A DNA stretch of 25,922 nt from Hemicentrotus pulcherrimus (GCA_003118195.1 BEXV01000115.1:280773-306694), one strand, 5' to 3'. Positions 1 to 12,745 are shown, counted from the first letter of the stretch. A program made the numbers and translations. The notes: generated by a model from the sequence alone, not told the origin.

Positions 1-1
1 C

Positions 2-162
2 CACTCACTTTGTCTCTCCCCCACCACTCACTTTGTCTCTCCCCCACCACTCACTTTGTCTCTCGCCCGCCACTCACTTTGTCTCTCGCCCACCACTCAC
101 TTTGTCTCTCCCCCACCACTCACTTTGTCTCTCGCCCACCACTCACTCTGTCTCTGTCTCTT
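2..162. repeat. 23-bp minisatellite, about seven copies
   Basis: A tandem array with a 23-bp period: the unit begins CACTCACTTTGTCTCTC and ends CCCAC or CCCGC. Starts fall at 2, 25, 48, 71, 94, 117 and 140, and the last copy decays into CT repeat. Copies differ mainly at one C/G position after CTCTC. The array probably continues left of the window. Because 23 is not a multiple of 3, all three forward frames show the same peptide-like repeat, which explains the open frames here; they are not genes. Confidence 0.9.
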
Positions 163-207
163 ACCACAACTCTCTTTCCACCCGCCTCTTATACCTATCC
201 CTCCCCC

Positions 208-208
208 T

Positions 209-239
<31 letters not shown>

Positions 240-327
240 CTGTCGCTCTCTGTCGCTCTCTGTATATCAATTATACTCACAGGATTGCTATCTACACCCT
301 CCCCTCTCTCTCTCTCTCTCTCTCTCC
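208..327. repeat. CT microsatellites with a TGTCGCTCTC decamer array
   Basis: A (TC)n run at 208-231 passes into three perfect TGTCGCTCTC decamers at 231-260. After about 40 bases of ordinary sequence a second (CT)n run covers 304-327. This is simple-sequence DNA and no gene is supported. Confidence 0.9.
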
Positions 328-862
328 TGTTAAAGTGCCTTACTTTGATTAGTAACTTTTATCATGTCCGATGTATGCTACATGAACGAAACTTTAGGTG
401 TCTGATAACAATTGAAAAAGCAAAACACGTCTATATGTGACAAATATTCATTGGTCTGTCTTTCCAGACATATTAAGAGATTGGGATCAATAGGTCGATG
501 TGTCTCTTGACATTCGAGATGCCTCATTCAGATGTTTTACAGCATGATATTTGAAAATAATCACAATGATGGATATTTAGAAGGGAATCTCCCACGTTAA
601 TATTCAAGTGCTTTTCTTGCGCTAATCGCCTTATTGCTTCCGCGCACAGAAATTCGTCCGCTTACTTTTTAGAAGAGAATGATAATTTCTGACCCAAGTT
701 CTTGTTTTATTATTTCTATTTGGCAGATTGATTAATTGTTTTATTTATATCTCATCCAGTGTAATAAAAAACTTCTTCAAAATATCTAAATACAGTCATT
801 TAAAAGATGGGAAATATTAACCGCCAGAATTACTTTTTTGAGACAATATGTTTTCACAACAA
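328..862. other. Non-coding DNA, nothing recognised
   Basis: AT-rich sequence without a convincing open frame, RNA gene or repeat that I can see. Confidence 0.6.
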
Positions 863-1000
863 AGTTATTGTTGTTGTTGTTGTTGTTGGTCTTCTTCTTC
901 TTCTCTTCCTTCCGTTTCTTCTTCTTCTTCTTCTTCTTCTTCTTCTTCTTCTTTTTCTTCTTCTTCTTCTTCTTCTTCTTCTTCTTCCTCTCTTCTTCTT
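863..1000. repeat. TTG then TTC trinucleotide microsatellites
   Basis: A (TTG)n array at about 866-888 is followed by an interrupted (TTC)n array at about 890-1000. Read in different frames it gives poly-Val/Leu, poly-Phe or poly-Ser on + and poly-Lys on -. These are artefacts of the repeat. The long polypyrimidine strand has mirror symmetry and could form triplex DNA (inference). Confidence 0.93.
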
Positions 1001-1966
1001 GTAATTCCAAATGGGAAAAGAGACATTGCAGTGCTTTTAATTTGTTAAATTAACATGGAGACATCAGTCACCACAAACAATAAAAGAAAACGTGAAAGCA
1101 AATGTGGACCGTGAAACAACTAAAGCTCTACTTAATAGCGAATCGGGTACTTTCGTTCTGCATAAGAAACCAGCCAACGTACATCATACATACATCAGAC
1201 TGCAAGCATATTCTCCTTCAGAATACGAAGAGAATAATCGTTAAAAGCATTCCAGTGTCGTTCAGATCGATAGGCAAAGTGAAAGTATGAAAAAAGCAGG
1301 ATAAGTGACAGGACTTTTCGGTCAGGCTTTTTATGCTTCCCATTTTCGGCTCAAAATTTGGCAGTACATGACTACTTCGTCAGAGAGCGATCAGCGAGTC
1401 AGTTAAAGCAGAGACATCTTATATAGAAGAATGGATCCGATGCGGAATTACTGTAGACGTGATTTACTATACCTAGCTTTCATTTTGAATGTGACAATGT
1501 ATCAGATGATGATTGATAGTAAAAGCAAGCAAACAAACAAACAAACAAAAACTAAGCCAAACGGGAAATGTCTGATGGTAGCGTTTGAAGATTAAGAGAA
1601 ACAGTTTCAAAGAAACAGGGGCGGAGAGACGGCGGGAGACAAAAGTTGAAATCTTATCGAGAAGCAAAAACATACAGAAGGACAGGCAAATATTTTCATT
1701 GCACAAATGGGCGAGATCAATCAAAGATTAAGACAGAAATGGGGGGGGAAATAAATCCGATTTAGACAGAAATCGATCTCCCTATCAAGGCGCAAGCGGG
1801 TTGGAAAATTGCAGCAAAATAAGGGCAAAAATAATTATAGCGCATCTTAACCCATATTATTACTCTCCTGGCAGTTGAAAATCCCCTTTTGCATTCCGTT
1901 CTTATTCACTAATGGTTGATCACATGATCATGCACAATTTTAAAACACTCTTTGATCTCTCCATCC
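1001..1966. other. Non-coding DNA with a short CAAA array
   Basis: The only structure seen is a small (CAAA)n array near 1526-1548 and a run of nine G near 1741-1749. Short open frames on both strands match no family I know. Confidence 0.6.
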
Positions 1967-1975
1967 CCCTCCCCC

Positions 1976-2029
<54 letters not shown>

Positions 2030-2161
2030 TCTCTCTTCCTCTTTCTCTCTTTCTCTATCCCCCTCTCTCTTCCCCTTCTCCCTCCCTCCTCTTTCCTCCT
2101 TCTCTCTCTATATATATCTCTCTATCTCCTCCTCTCTCTCTCGCCCCCCCTCTGTTTCGAT
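1967..2161. repeat. CT-rich polypyrimidine tract
   Basis: Nearly 195 bases of almost pure C/T on the + strand, with (CT)n blocks interrupted by TTC, CCCC and a short TATATATA at about 2110-2117. Open frames through it are Ser/Leu/Pro-rich artefacts. Confidence 0.9.
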
Positions 2162-2844
2162 CTTTCTCTCGCACTATATCTTTCACATCCATTTTTTCAT
2201 AATTATGATCTATCAGTGCTTTCCACAAACTGTCCTTTGTGAAATCATATTCTTCTGCCCCTGTTTATACACTTTAACATTACAAAATAATATTTGTGGC
2301 CTAGTATTTGCATAGGGGAATCCTCATTTATCATTATAATCATATCCTTTTATTTAATCGCATAATGTATCTTAATTTGTTCCCCGTCAAACTTTCTCAA
2401 TATCCTTCCCCATCCCCCGGGCCTCTCTTTCTGCCTCCTCCTCCTCCCATTCTCTGTCCTTGTTTATCTCTTTCCCCGCCTTTTCAAACCGTTTCCCCGA
2501 TATTCTGTTTTCACAATTCTGTTTACCTCATTTTTTAATTTGAAGTCTCTTCCTCTTACAATCATTGGCATTTCTCATCATACAAAGCACGCTGTTTATC
2601 AATGCAACCAGATCAATGAGAAACTGAAATAAATTACTCGGGGTTCGAGAAATAATTGATGATTTTGATAAAAACCTCGCATTCTCTGTTCTCGCTTAAT
2701 TTTAAAAATATGACTCTTTATCTTGCAACAAAAGACCAATTAATTGATAAGATTGCAGCCCGGCCATTTGATGTTGTTTTCTCCGTTCATGTCTGTATCT
2801 TTGTGTGGGCAAGGGTGTATGTTGTGTCTATGTGTGGGGGAGTA
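2162..2844. other. Non-coding DNA, mildly pyrimidine-rich
   Basis: AT-rich sequence with a pyrimidine-rich patch around 2400-2510. No gene or RNA recognised. Confidence 0.55.
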
Positions 2845-2848
2845 TCTT

Positions 2849-2879
<31 letters not shown>

Positions 2880-2880
2880 T
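2845..2880. repeat. CT microsatellite
   Basis: A (TC)n run with two single-base interruptions. Confidence 0.88.
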
Positions 2881-2934
2881 TCCATTTATATGCCAATTTT
2901 AAACAGTTTACGTGCACTTTGAATTTTCTACTCA

Positions 2935-2976
2935 AGGCCAACTGTAACATGTAGGCCAACTGTAACATGTAGGCCA
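2935..2976. repeat. 18-bp tandem duplication
   Basis: AGGCCAACTGTAACATGT occurs twice in perfect tandem at 2935-2952 and 2953-2970, followed by a partial third copy, AGGCCA. It looks like a recent short tandem duplication in otherwise unique sequence. Confidence 0.9.
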
Positions 2977-5900
2977 AGCAAAAAACAAGGAGAACTGGTC
3001 ATTCATCCACTATGACAATATAATAGCATTTTACGGTATAAAACCAAACAGTATGAGGTTTGACACCAACAATATAACAATTATTGTCGTACAATAAAAT
3101 ATAATTGCATTAATTGAGTACGACGTTGAACTTTGAATCATAAGGTTGATGCTGGTGTCTAATGAAAGCAATGTTCGCAATTTCAATTCGCTTAACATCA
3201 GCTTAAAAAGCAAGTCCCTGGAGAGTTCTCACAGTTTATTTGATACCAACTATCATCCCTTTAGACAGACGTCTTCCTATGTTTTATACACGCTTGTTTT
3301 GTGACAACACGTCGTTTGGTCGACTAGTCAATCATGGTACACTTCTTTCTACTGTCTAACCGGGAATATCTGAGTGGCATGCGAGCTAAATGACCCTTAA
3401 GAATGGAAGATAGGTGTAACAGACCCACTTGGTTTCAGCTACAGTGTTCTCAAAGGCGTAACACTAGAAGCCCGGGGAGGGAAAGGTTACCTCGATGTTG
3501 GGTGGGAATCGTAAACACAACGATCACGTGAGTCGAATTTAAAAGCAAGATCTGTAGCGCGAGAAGTGTCGGTCTATGATACGGTTGTTACAACTGCGTC
3601 TGTAGATTAAGATGAATTACAAAGGGTAATTGATAATGGCGTTCCGCAGTATTTGTAAAAGAGAGGGAGGCATACTAGGGTGGATGAAATAAAGGATTTA
3701 TCATAGGACCACACATTTTTATGTACTTTGCTTTTGCTGCCATAATTTTCTTTCGCATAGGAATGAAGAGAAGGAGAAATCTCACAAATTATTTTCACCT
3801 TTACCACAACTCAACTTTCTCTTTAAGTGCATACCTGCGTACGTCTTGCATCAAACATGCTCACCGCTTTTGCATTTTTATGAATTCTTTGGAACACTTG
3901 AAACCGTGAGAAGGACTACTGAGAGTGGCACATGTGACTTCCGTTTGCCACATCTCTCCCAAGCGTGCTCCTCAACAAATTAATATCTTAACAGTATTTG
4001 TCACAACATTAAGCTTTAATCAAAACGTAGTCTTGCCTCCGAAGCCTCTTCAGACTTTAGTACTTAAGTTACATTACAAATCTACATCAAATCTTAAAGA
4101 GAAAATTCGTTAACGATACTTATATATCATCTTAGGGTTGCCTTTAAGTTCCTGTATTCCCTTAGTATTTTTTTACTATTATTCTCGCAAAAAGATTATG
4201 TACACTTTTGTAAGTAATGGATTTTGATGTAGGTTTTTGTGTTTTTGCTTTTTGCTTTTTGTTCGGTGAAGGTGAAGGTAATGATAATTTAGAATTGTTT
4301 TCTCAATACCATTTAATTCATCAAGAAACCTGATGACCTGTTATGGAAAATGTTGTTGTGTCATTAAACGTTTATCCCATATACACATTTAAAAGGTGAA
4401 CTTCACAAACATTGTGTATGAACTTGTAGAAAATGTGTGTTAAGTTCAAACAAAATAAGGGCATGATAATGAGAAGCTAAACTAAAAAAATGACAGGGGT
4501 GGCAGGGGAGATGGTTATGTCCTCAGATTCCACTTCATATGTCATTCCAGCTAGGAAAATTAAAACAACGCCACAGCAGTTGGATTTATCATGAAGGTTA
4601 ACGAAAATGGACAAGCGGACAAATATCATAAACTGTGAATGTGATGTTAGGATCTATGGCGTCTAGTAAAACACATGCATTATGCTTTTGTTCTTCTGAC
4701 TCCTGGGAAGCGTATTGCAATGTCCTCTCTAAAGGCTTATGTTAATACTTCAATAAAATTCAGTGTTACAACGAAAATAACATTTACGTTCCCCTTGTTC
4801 CCCAATTCCCCTTTCCAATTTGTGTAAATTATCACCCGTGATGGATGAGACATTTACAATGATAAATGATTTATTTTATACATTTTTGTAGTGAGTGAGT
4901 GACAAATTATTTTTCAGAATACAATTGAAACAAGAATGCTTTCAGAGGTCGACTTTTTTCTGCACAAAGTGACAACACACCAAGATACACGTCCGAAATG
5001 ACATTACTGCAGTTCCAATAAATTATAACAATTGGTCAGCTACAAGTTCTTCTGTAAAATCTCATTTTGGAAAATGGCTCCTCCTTGTCCAATTGTGCTT
5101 TGATAGGTCGAGCGATTCTTAGAAGCGGAAAGAGGTAGTAGGAGGGCAAAGAGATGAAAGACAGAGCCTTTGTTTTGATATCCATTCTCAAGGTTTTAAA
5201 ACTAAACATGGACGAAATGAAACTTCACCCCTCCATACTGAAACAAGCAATATATAGGTTACCGAATTACAGATATGTTGGCTCTCTGCATGCTCTATAT
5301 AGCATCAGTCTTCATATTGGGGAACAAATCGATGAGCATAGCAATCATCCTGTAAAATATAGGCTAGATAACCTTCGGGTTGATTGCGGGTGACGAATCA
5401 ACTGTCTTGTTTCACTCGAAATAACCGTCATATTTCACTATAAAATCATGTACCGGAATTAGGCATACTTGGCAATTATTGATGAATTAGGCATGAGAAT
5501 GCCAATAGTAGACCAGTATTTAATTAGGATATGGTGGGTTTGGTGGTTATATTGAGTTATAACGATAGCGTTAACGTATTTTCAGGGGAATTCTCGTTCA
5601 CTCTATAGTGAATGAAACCAATCACATGTTGTTGAGCAAGTGAGGAAACGTACTTTCAGATAATCGTTGTAGATATTATGCTTATATATATATTTTTTAA
5701 CTATGTAAGATAAAATAATATTATAATCATTGACCATTCGCCAACAGAGCATTTTCATTCGTAATGGTTTTATTCTTCGAGCTAAATTTCGATAAATGAA
5801 ATGCTTTAAACCGTTGACTTCTGAATTATCTTATTCCCATAGGCCTAATACAGGGACCACCAGGTTCCAGTAAGCAATGAGTTAATGTGCAGACTTGGTA

Positions 5901-7514
5901 AACTTCCGATTTTTCGAGCTTATTGGACTATTTTGTAGTTCTATTGTGGTAAAAGCTATGGAAAACTGATATGCCAAGGCTGAATGCTCGTGGATTGATC
6001 TTCACGAATATCACAAGAGCATTTGAAGGAGGAGAAAGGGTGACGATTTGCCCCTAACACATTTCTGACCTTGAGCAAAAAATATAACCACGTTCTAGGT
6101 AGTCATTTGTAATTCTAGTCACTCGGAAATGTTCGAAAAACAAGATATTCTCCAAAAGCTCCGATGTTTCAAGTTTGACCCTCCTGATGTAAAGGTCTAG
6201 ATACGCCATTTCCAAACATCTCCGATAACGTGAAAGGAAGCAATTTACCGTCTGGCGATAATTATTTGTCTCCCATTGAACCCATGCCATGCATCTATAG
6301 TGTCTGATGATCACCCACCTGCTAACAATTCCTGAAAATTGTCTACCCCGGCTGTTATGAATAAAAACTGTTCAGGGACTTTGGAAATGTCTGATTAGAA
6401 CACGCAGTAACGACAATTATCGTCTGTTCAGAACCACGCGGGCAATACCTCTATGATAAAGTACTTGAGTTAACGACCTTCAGACGACATGAAGAGACAT
6501 AGTTATGCATGTAGCTAGAAATCAGGCCTAGATATGAACGTAGTCCGTCGACATGCGATTTAGAATAAAAACATCACTTGGTGTTTGATGCTAACATTTC
6601 ATGCCTCTCAAATCAAATTATTTGACAAAGTCATGAAGAATCCGGGGATGCATGAAGTCTTGTGAATGTAATCATGTAATGAAGGTTCGTTCGCCCTGCC
6701 ATGTTATCTCTTGTGATAACCCCGGAGTAGAGGATGTGCGCAACCTCCTCCACAGTGCGCTTGGCGTTTTCGCTCCCTGCTTATTAATTCTTAAAACGCT
6801 CTTACCCTCAATGTATTAATGCACGAACATGGATAATGGCGTAATGCGAATGTGTATCGTGTTCTGGCAGGAAATGTGATAAACAAAATCTAATAGACGC
6901 AGTCCAATTCTCAAGTCATGTGAACGATTGTACAAGTGAAATATTAAGTGGGTGAAGCTGTTCACGATCCCTTTTTCCATCTCCATTTCATGCCAAAGTA
7001 ACGATACTTGACCCATTAATGGGATAGAGAGTGGTGTCTAAGTAGGTTACTTTCCTCTAAACGGGGTGTCGCGTTTTCACAGACAGGAGAGACGAGGTCA
7101 TTACAGTACAAGGAGCATTCAAAATGTGATTAAACAGCTTTGAATAATGCCTCTGGAGTCCGTATATCCGATACCCAGATCGTTCATTCATGTCCTTCCA
7201 TTTATTGAAAATTAAAACAACCACTCTATATCTCTCTTTCAATGTCTTCCGAAATGATTATGTTTAGGTTGATTTCATCTATCTATCTCTCTCTTATCCC
7301 GTCGCTCTGCGCCCCCTTCGTCTTCCTCCCTAGTGGTATGCCTTACACAGTTTTGCTTATGGTGCCAATCCCACTTCCACCCCCATGGTGCATTCATGAG
7401 CCTGACTCCATCAGATGTTCAATATCAATCGCAAACCGTCAAACATCTGTATTGACGGAAGTCACGTGAAGATGTTTTACCTCAGGGAAACAAGAGATTT
7501 CAAGCGATTCTGTC
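2977..7514. other. Long non-coding stretch, nothing recognised
   Basis: About 4.5 kb of AT-rich sequence. Open frames are all under 90 codons, several begin at TTG, and none shows a domain, signal peptide or repeat that I recognise. No tRNA or strong inverted repeat was seen. It may be intergenic or part of a large intron of the downstream gene. Confidence 0.5.
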
Positions 7515-7515
7515 C

Positions 7516-7673
7516 ATCGATTTGTTGTCGAGGAAACCCTTACAACAGAACCATTCATATCCGCCCCCTCCCCTTGCACCTCGATCATGCTGATAAGGGA
7601 AGTTTCAGACACAAGAGCGCCCTTGCATCGAGCTCCATTTGTTGTCGAGGAAACCCCTGTAACAGAACCATTA
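7516..7673. repeat. Direct repeat, two copies of a block of about 37 bp
   Basis: A block reading TTTGTTGTCGAGGAAACCC, then ACAGAACCATT after a few bases, is present at about 7520-7555 and again at about 7637-7672, roughly 118 bp apart. The copies differ by only a few substitutions and both follow a CATCGA motif. This suggests a segmental duplication of about 118 bp whose intervening part has diverged, or two copies of a short dispersed repeat. Overlapping short open frames on both strands are not supported as genes. Confidence 0.75.
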
Positions 7674-8906
7674 ATAATCATTTCCCATCGCGTCTTGATA
7701 CAGGGTAATTTAAACTCCCCCGCGCGACTCGTATTTGGTGTTTTCTCTCAATATCACCGCTATAAAACGGCCCATCAACGAAAATATGAATTTTCGCTTA
7801 TACCACTTCACATTTTCTCTCCTTGACTCTGCCATAAAATCTCTTTTTGACCCACATGATATTTTTGCTTTGGTTTGCAGCTTCATGGTTTAACACCCTT
7901 GCACGATAGAGATACCTTGTCGTTAATTGTCTCTGGAGCTTCAGCTTGTTTAGAAAGCGTCTGACACATGCCACATTCATTACCTATCTCTGTTTATCAA
8001 GCTCGGTATAGCTTCCGAAGAGGGTCTAGGCCTACCTACCGTTATAGCCTACCATACAATGGCATTAAATTCCGTGTAAGTCAGAAACCAATGACACAAG
8101 AGGGAAAACACACAAAAGTTTTTTATTTTTAGCAGTATTCAGATATCCAAACTCGTTCGTTCGTTTTTCACTCAGTAAACTTTGATATCGAATATCCTCT
8201 CTGTATCTACTGTGGATGAACTCCCCTTCAGGATGGAACTTCGACGAAGAATACATGTGAATCAAATATTGCTGTTCTGCTAACGCATAATGTATAGAAC
8301 AATTTAAGAAATATGCAGAGCCAAAGATTATCCTACCTGCTATTTGCATTTGTCAGATCCTCCTTTCTGAAAAGAAGATACTAAAACGTAAAGAAACAGA
8401 TAAAGAAAGAGTCAACGAAGGGCAAGAATTTTTTCCTCTTTAAAGATTTCCTGTGGTCGAATAGCAAGTGTTTTGTTTGACTCTGTGGCGTCCGTCGATC
8501 TGTCATGTATACAACATTAAGTAAACTGAGATAAGCTGGTGTTTATACGAAAATTTTCAGACGGTTTAGCATGAACCTCAGCAAATGTACACGATAGTCT
8601 TAACTAGATCAGCCATGCATGGCGCCATGAGACTCAACAACCCCGGAGATGTATACTGGTTCAAATAAAGAAGAAAATCAGACTAAATTAAGAATGTGTT
8701 TATATAGATACATTACATTTATAAATATGTACAAAGGAGGAATCAACATATTAGTTTTAACCAGAATGAATATGGATGACGGTCACACATCTTAATTTCA
8801 AAATTGTCGTGCAAAATATTGAAGACGACCATACTTTGTGTACCGTTGTGTATACGGCCCTTCCATTAGTCTTTGCTATATTTCTTTTGAAAAAGATGAT
8901 CACGTA
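7674..8906. other. Non-coding DNA, nothing recognised
   Basis: AT-rich sequence without a supported gene, RNA or repeat. Confidence 0.5.
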
Positions 8907-9082
8907 TACACACCCACGCACGCACACACATACGCACACGATCGCGCGCCTAGCCTCCACAGTCTCTCATGTTAAATCTCTCTGTGTTATCTATTTAATT
9001 TCTGTACGTCTATCTATCTATGTCCATCTATCTATCTCCCGCGCGCGCGCGCTCTCTCTCTCTCCCCCTCTCTCTCTCTCAT
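8907..9082. repeat. Compound microsatellite: CA/CG, TCTA, GC and CT arrays
   Basis: An imperfect CA/CG-rich alternating tract at about 8907-8950 is followed by TCTA repeats at about 9008-9037, a pure GC-alternating run at about 9040-9052, and CT repeats to 9082. The alternating CG run is a possible Z-DNA former. Open frames across it are artefacts. Confidence 0.88.
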
Positions 9083-11519
9083 TGTCTTTTTGTGAATCTC
9101 GAAAAAGGTAAGAAGCTGAGTAAATCATCTTCAAATGTCTAGAGTCCATCCGGGTACTAGAATTCCAAGTTGATGCCACTGATTGCCGATTCCCTATGGA
9201 CTTGAATCGTGCACGTCGTTTATACATCTTCACCTAGGCGGTTCATTTGGACAACCCTTCCGAGTGACGAGTGTCGATTCTAAATCATGACATGAAACTA
9301 AGTAGGGGGACTGTTATTTTGATTAACGAGCATTACCCCGTGTTCGAGCGGGGATTTTAATCAGAGGCCATTAGCAATGGATGATAAATTTCAGTTTACT
9401 TCAGGCTGCAGATGGTGTTTGAAAAGTGAATGAGAGATAAAAGTCAACCAAACGAAATAGCCGTGAAGCCATGAAATCAAAACAGCTTGAATGGAATCAT
9501 TAAACAAACTTAAAAGAATGTGTTCGTTCCCTGAAATTAAATGCACAAGTTATCGGCAGTTGAGAAAGAGTTTGTGCCATGCATCAAAGGAAAACCTGCT
9601 ATAATAACCATGGATAACATGGTACGAACTATAGGATAAATTATCGCTGAGTTTGGGGAGAAATGGGCCAGCCTTTGGCGGGATCTAGCATCCTCATTTC
9701 CGTACTATTAAGGCGGATTAACGCGCAAGCATGCACGAACCGCGTGCTGTTGGCTATTTGCTCGATTAAAACACGCCAACTTTTAATAATCGTTCATTGA
9801 CGTCTGTTAGAAAAATTATTTATGGAATGAATGAAAATACCAGTTCTTTTTAAGGATTAATAAATGTCAGTAAAGACTTGCCCGTAACAAATAACGAGAC
9901 TTTGAAAGGACCTATTTTGTTAAAACATTAATCATAAACGATTACTGTTCGTGATTTACGGACTGCCGAATTACAAACAAAATTGGAATATATAAACACT
10001 GTTCTACTCTGCATGCGTCGACATTTCAAAAATACTAATTCAAAATTGTCTCCTCAGACAAAAATCGACTTAGTGGCAACGTAACAGTATTTAAGCTCAA
10101 AATACGTTCCTACGTAAGTTTCAACGGTTCAAATTGTTTTATTCTGCCTTAAACTTTTGATATTCGATTTCTTATCTTAACTTTTCCTTTTAAAATACTT
10201 CCGACGAAAAATTTCATAGAATGCTGTTGAAAGGTGCGAGGGGTCTTGATGAACCATAAACAATGTCACTCCAATGTGTTTTTATGCCCCAAATCAGAAA
10301 TTTCAGAAGCATCATGTTTTTATAGATGGTAATTATACTCATTTGAGGATAGCTCAATTTCCTGGGTTCTAAATTTGCACAAAATGTAGACGCCTTCATA
10401 GCCTCGGAGGATTTATTGTAAGTGTTTGTCGAGGAAATTATGGAAATTGAAAATATGAGACTGACCATTAAAGAGGAAAATGTGTGATTAATCCAAAAGG
10501 GAAACGGCACGGTGGCCTTGTACTTAAAGATAAAGGTTAGTTCTGGTAATGCGATTGCATTGTGAAAGAAAAGGTGTGGAATGGATCAGAAACAGTTGAT
10601 CATGTAGCATGTAAGTATTTGTGTGCACTGCAAGGTTCTGGAGTCATCAAAATCATAATAAATTTGGCGAAGTCTTGGTATAGTAACAAACACTGTACAC
10701 AGAAAGCTATATATGGGACAACACAAATGGTGTCGGGGCTATAGTAGTCCCTTGATTTCCTTGTCTTTCTATGCTCATTACTCAGCCAGTACACATTTTC
10801 TTCCAACATTGTTTGGCACATGTCATTTATTTGTAATCTTGAACATTCAGTGTAAGTTTCGTTTGATTCTGTGAGATTAATTTTCTTTTTTTAGCCAGAA
10901 CTGGAGTTTATCTTTAAGTTAAAAACGGGGTCACTAGTTGACCTTTGGATCGCAGTCCTTCCGGGGATTCGACTCGATTCAAATAAATCATAAGATGGAT
11001 AACGTTTTGTAAGATTTCAAAGATTTTATGTTGGTTTTTGAGACACGTGTTTGCACGGACTTGAACAGCTGCGATCGTCAAAGTCCCCCAAATCACCATA
11101 TTTTCATAACATCTTATCTTTCTCTTCTTTTTTGCTCTTTTGAATAAAGTTGGAGAGTAACTCTAGTTTAAATCTATTTTCTTTTAAGTTGAATAAAAAT
11201 GTATTGTTGTTGTTATTGGTTTGTTCCTATGTTGGAATGTTAACGCTGTGCATCTCCTCTGAATCCATCCAAACATCTTCCTTAATATCAACTTGTGGAA
11301 ACCAGCTTCTTGTTCAGTCTGAAATATATCGGAAGCAACTTGATTTCTGTATCGTACGTGTAGAAAAACAACTCTGCACCCGTCCAGCCCATGTGTATAC
11401 ACTCCTTAAAATAAAGAAAAATAACAGAGTACAATTTGCCACCTTTACCAACGTAAAACCTGCAAGATATTTTTAGAGGAACAATGCATTCATAATGCCC
11501 ACTGTACATGAGACGAGAC

Positions 11520-11522
<3 letters not shown>
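9083..11522. other. Non-coding DNA, nothing recognised
   Basis: About 2.4 kb with only short, family-less open frames. One at 11150-11476 has a hydrophobic stretch near its start, but it opens with TTG and has no sensible splice junction, so I do not call it. Confidence 0.5.

Positions 11523-11554
<32 letters not shown>
11523..11554. repeat. Poly(T) run of 32 bases
   Basis: An uninterrupted run of 32 T. It could be the poly(A) tail of a retroposed sequence on the minus strand, with its body to the right. I see no clear flanking target-site duplication, so this remains a guess. Confidence 0.85.
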
Positions 11555-11557
<3 letters not shown>

Positions 11558-11799
11558 GGTTATGTATTTTCTGACGTAGTTTTGCTTTAACCACTTGACG
11601 CGCCACCACGGGAATGTGGCATCGTTTTAACACGTGGATGCAGAATTGAAAATGCAAACATTTCTTTGAGTTAGGGACTTAAAACTCCTGTCTTAAGTTT
11701 TGACGTATGGGCTTTTTCTCTTCACGGGTTGGCATGACACAGGTAAGGACGCACTCAAAATATAGCCTCATGTTCAACAAGCTTTCTTCAGTACTGATA

Positions 11800-11885
11800 C
11801 CCAATGATATTAGTGCCCCCCCCCCCGCAATCCTCAAGGACAAGACCCTCGCTACGCCACTGCTCCTGTGTGTTGTATCAGGTGC
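11800..11885 (-). mobile_element. Fragment of a dispersed repeat with a C/G run
   Basis: Read on the minus strand, this holds GTGGCGTAGCGAGGGTCTTG, a short spacer, a run of eleven G, then CACTAAT. The G-run followed by CACTAAT recurs at about 25244-25264 on the + strand, so the two look like members of one family. A GTGGCGTAGC motif next to a G-run is, from memory, a common look of repeats in marine invertebrate genomes. No coding capacity or ends can be assigned. Confidence 0.4.
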
Positions 11886-12672
11886 GAAGTTGAATTCCTT
11901 TCTTGATGTAAGCAAGCAGAAGACATGCGAGAGGAGAGATGAGGAGACATCTGACTATTTTGTTTTCCTAGTGGAGATTGAATTTTTATGCTTTGGGGTG
12001 GAAGCATCAAACGATAATTGCGAAAGTGACTGGAGGTAGTGTAGCAGCCTAAGAATTAGGCATTACGAAAGTATAGATGTAAGACGAGTCAAATATGATA
12101 AGCCTTCTGTAAATAGAAGGCAACAAATTAGAAAACCGTCATTAGCTTTTAAACTGATCACCAAACAGCTTTACTCTGTATGCGGACAATGATAAACGAT
12201 TAAAATATGTACTCAATATCATTCTCTAAAAGAGCATTGCAATATGCACTTTTACACCAATGTTCATATATTTTACTATTCAGATGTAATTGTACCTCTG
12301 TATTTCATAGAAATAATCAGATTTTTGTTTCGACAAAGATTTGTTTTATTCCCATCCAAAGTGGCCATGGACTTTGTTAAGAAAAATCGAACAATGTTGA
12401 TACACATGATTACTCGTTTCAGAGAAGTCAAACTCGCCGCTGGAAAAAAAAAAAAGAAGAAGAAAGGGACAACGGTAGTATGGCATACACTCAACTAACC
12501 TTGTATACAATACACTCACTTCCCATTTCTTGAGTGACTTTCAAACTCTACCCGATGTGAACTCGATCTTTGTTCCGTTCACTTTACCTACTCATGGTAG
12601 TTTAAAGAGGCATCCGTTACAGGTCAGTTTCGAGGAAGAGTGCAGCTTAGGTCAGACGGAGATTTTTGCGGA

Positions 12673-12740
12673 CTGGCGCAATCGAATCCTTGTCTGACTC
12701 TCAATATAACGGCGTTATGCGCGTGGGTTCAAGTCCTACG
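12673..12740 (+). pseudogene. Degenerate tRNA-like sequence (possible SINE head)
   Basis: A pol III B-box match GGTTCAAGTCC lies at 12726-12736, with an A-box-like TGGCGCAATCG starting at 12673. Between them is a region that could be read as an anticodon arm and an extended variable arm, recalling tRNA-Leu or tRNA-Ser. I cannot fold a proper acceptor stem, so this is a tRNA pseudogene, a tRNA-derived SINE, or chance. Confidence 0.3.
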
Positions 12741-12745
12741 ATGAG

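Noticed and set aside
6054..6314. Minus-strand frame of 86 codons with ordinary composition
   Set aside because: It matches no family I know, and there is no supporting splice or repeat structure.
7242..7469. Frame with a hydrophobic start and a GTATGC donor-like site
   Set aside because: The possible donor would be in phase 1, not the phase 0 required at 18049, and the rest looks random.
11150..11476. Hydrophobic N-terminal frame that could be a signal peptide
   Set aside because: It begins with TTG, has a stop just upstream, contains a TTG microrepeat, and offers no phase-0 donor that would lead into the neuropeptide exon.
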